Assembly: GCA_017457865.1 (NCBI GenBank)
Contig: JAFTGN010000101.1
Span: 82,201 to 146,200, forward strand
Direction of reading: 5' to 3'
Source of the DNA: Lachnospiraceae bacterium
GTDB taxonomy: Bacteria; Bacillota; Clostridia; Lachnospirales; Lachnospiraceae
DNA: 64,000 bases
Shown: one piece after another, positions 63,855 through 64,000 of the stretch
How the letters are laid out: the number at the start of each line of letters is the position of its first letter
Numbering within the stretch: position 1 is the first letter of the stretch
Notes under the pieces: generated by a model
Databases searched by the model: none
What the model was told of the DNA's origin: nothing
The model's input: only the letters and a program-made list of their open reading frames with translations
Position numbers and translations under genes: made by a program

Positions 63855-63899
63855 CCTACCCCCCATTCTTGGGGGAATTAGGGGTTTCTTTTTGTTGCA
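63855..63899 (+). repeat. G/C-rich hairpin before the transposase
   Basis: AACCCC...CCCCC pairs with GGGGG...GGGGTT around a short AT-rich loop and is followed by a T run. It can act as a terminator shielding the transposase from outside transcription, or be part of an IS91-like element end. A second small hairpin (AAGTGTC / GACACTT) lies at 63831-63847. Confidence 0.55.
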
Positions 63900-63919
63900 T
63901 TTTCCTTCATAATAGTCTT

Positions 63920-64000
63920 ATGAACATCTTACAAAGAATTTTTACAGACCATTATGAAGAAATCATTTATACATTACATCCACGCAAATCCGTAATAGAA
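63920..64000 (+). CDS. IS91-like transposase, first 27 codons, cut by window edge
   Basis: An ATG at 63920 opens a frame to the window end, beginning M-N-I-L-Q-R-I-F-T-D-H-Y-E and continuing T-L-H-P-R-K-S-V-I-E. From memory this is the usual start of clostridial transposases with an N-terminal zinc-binding domain (IS91/IS801 group). No ribosome binding site is evident. Confirmation needs sequence beyond the window. Confidence 0.6.
   Translation, partial: MNILQRIFTDHYEEIIYTLHPRKSVIE

Overview
The window looks like a chromosomal segment of a low-GC Gram-positive anaerobe of the class Clostridia, most likely a Lachnospiraceae gut commensal. The signs are strong AGGAGG-type ribosome binding sites, a GGGtGRT protein paired with an Fe-S scaffold-like protein, a two-subunit L-serine dehydratase, Clostridia-type IS66 and TnpW/TnpX remnants, and lipoproteins with Gram-positive signal peptides. 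The genus cannot be fixed from the sequence alone. Most genes lie on the minus strand.

1-17800 (all minus) is a nonribosomal peptide locus of the yersiniabactin/pyochelin/equibactin type. Read in transcription order it has two half-size ABC transporters, an MptD-type membrane protein, a terminator, a type II thioesterase, a 2512-aa NRPS (CP-Cy-A[E/MT-like]-PCP-Cy-A-PCP), a thiazolinyl imide reductase, a stand-alone TubC-dock+Cy protein, and an A-MT-PCP protein that runs off the left edge. All three adenylation domains look cysteine-specific. The product should be a multi-thiazoline metallophore with one ring reduced. Transporter and biosynthesis units share an inverted repeat, AGTTAG-N6-CTAACY or close variants, which I propose as the operator.

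17860-24000 holds housekeeping genes: a divergent clpX, ilvN, two small membrane proteins, a cardiolipin synthase and an ABC-F ATPase.

24285-35883 is an N,N'-diacetylchitobiose locus: nagB and nagA converge on an operon of chitobiose phosphorylase, phosphohexomutase, sensor kinase, sugar-binding lipoprotein, two permeases and a response regulator. The catabolic enzymes and the binding protein are intact. The first permease is frameshifted, the second permease is fused in frame to a decapitated response regulator, and the kinase has an in-frame amber codon. Import and sensing therefore look to be decaying (or mis-assembled).

36184-43820 contains the GGGtGRT/Fe-S scaffold pair, a small coiled-coil protein, an orphan LytTR regulator, gpmI, a degraded TnpW/TnpX-type transposon remnant carrying a lipoprotein and bounded by a 14-bp direct repeat, and an SGNH hydrolase.

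43906-45760 is a decayed IS66 element that carries a 213-bp foldback MITE with 17-bp perfect terminal repeats and a 12-bp target duplication.

45780-57749 is an amino-compound catabolism island: EamA transporter, two class-III aminotransferases, Fe-dependent alcohol dehydrogenase, polar amino acid ABC transporter, cytidylate-kinase-like protein, PucR regulator, L-serine dehydratase subunits and a C26 gamma-glutamyl hydrolase. It is flanked by pseudogenes.

57840-64000 has a PEP-synthase-like pseudogene, a membrane-anchored protein of unknown function, an aminopeptidase P-lrgA-lrgB operon, a membrane-bound XRE regulator and the first codons of an IS91-like transposase at the right edge. I found no rRNA, tRNA or CRISPR array.
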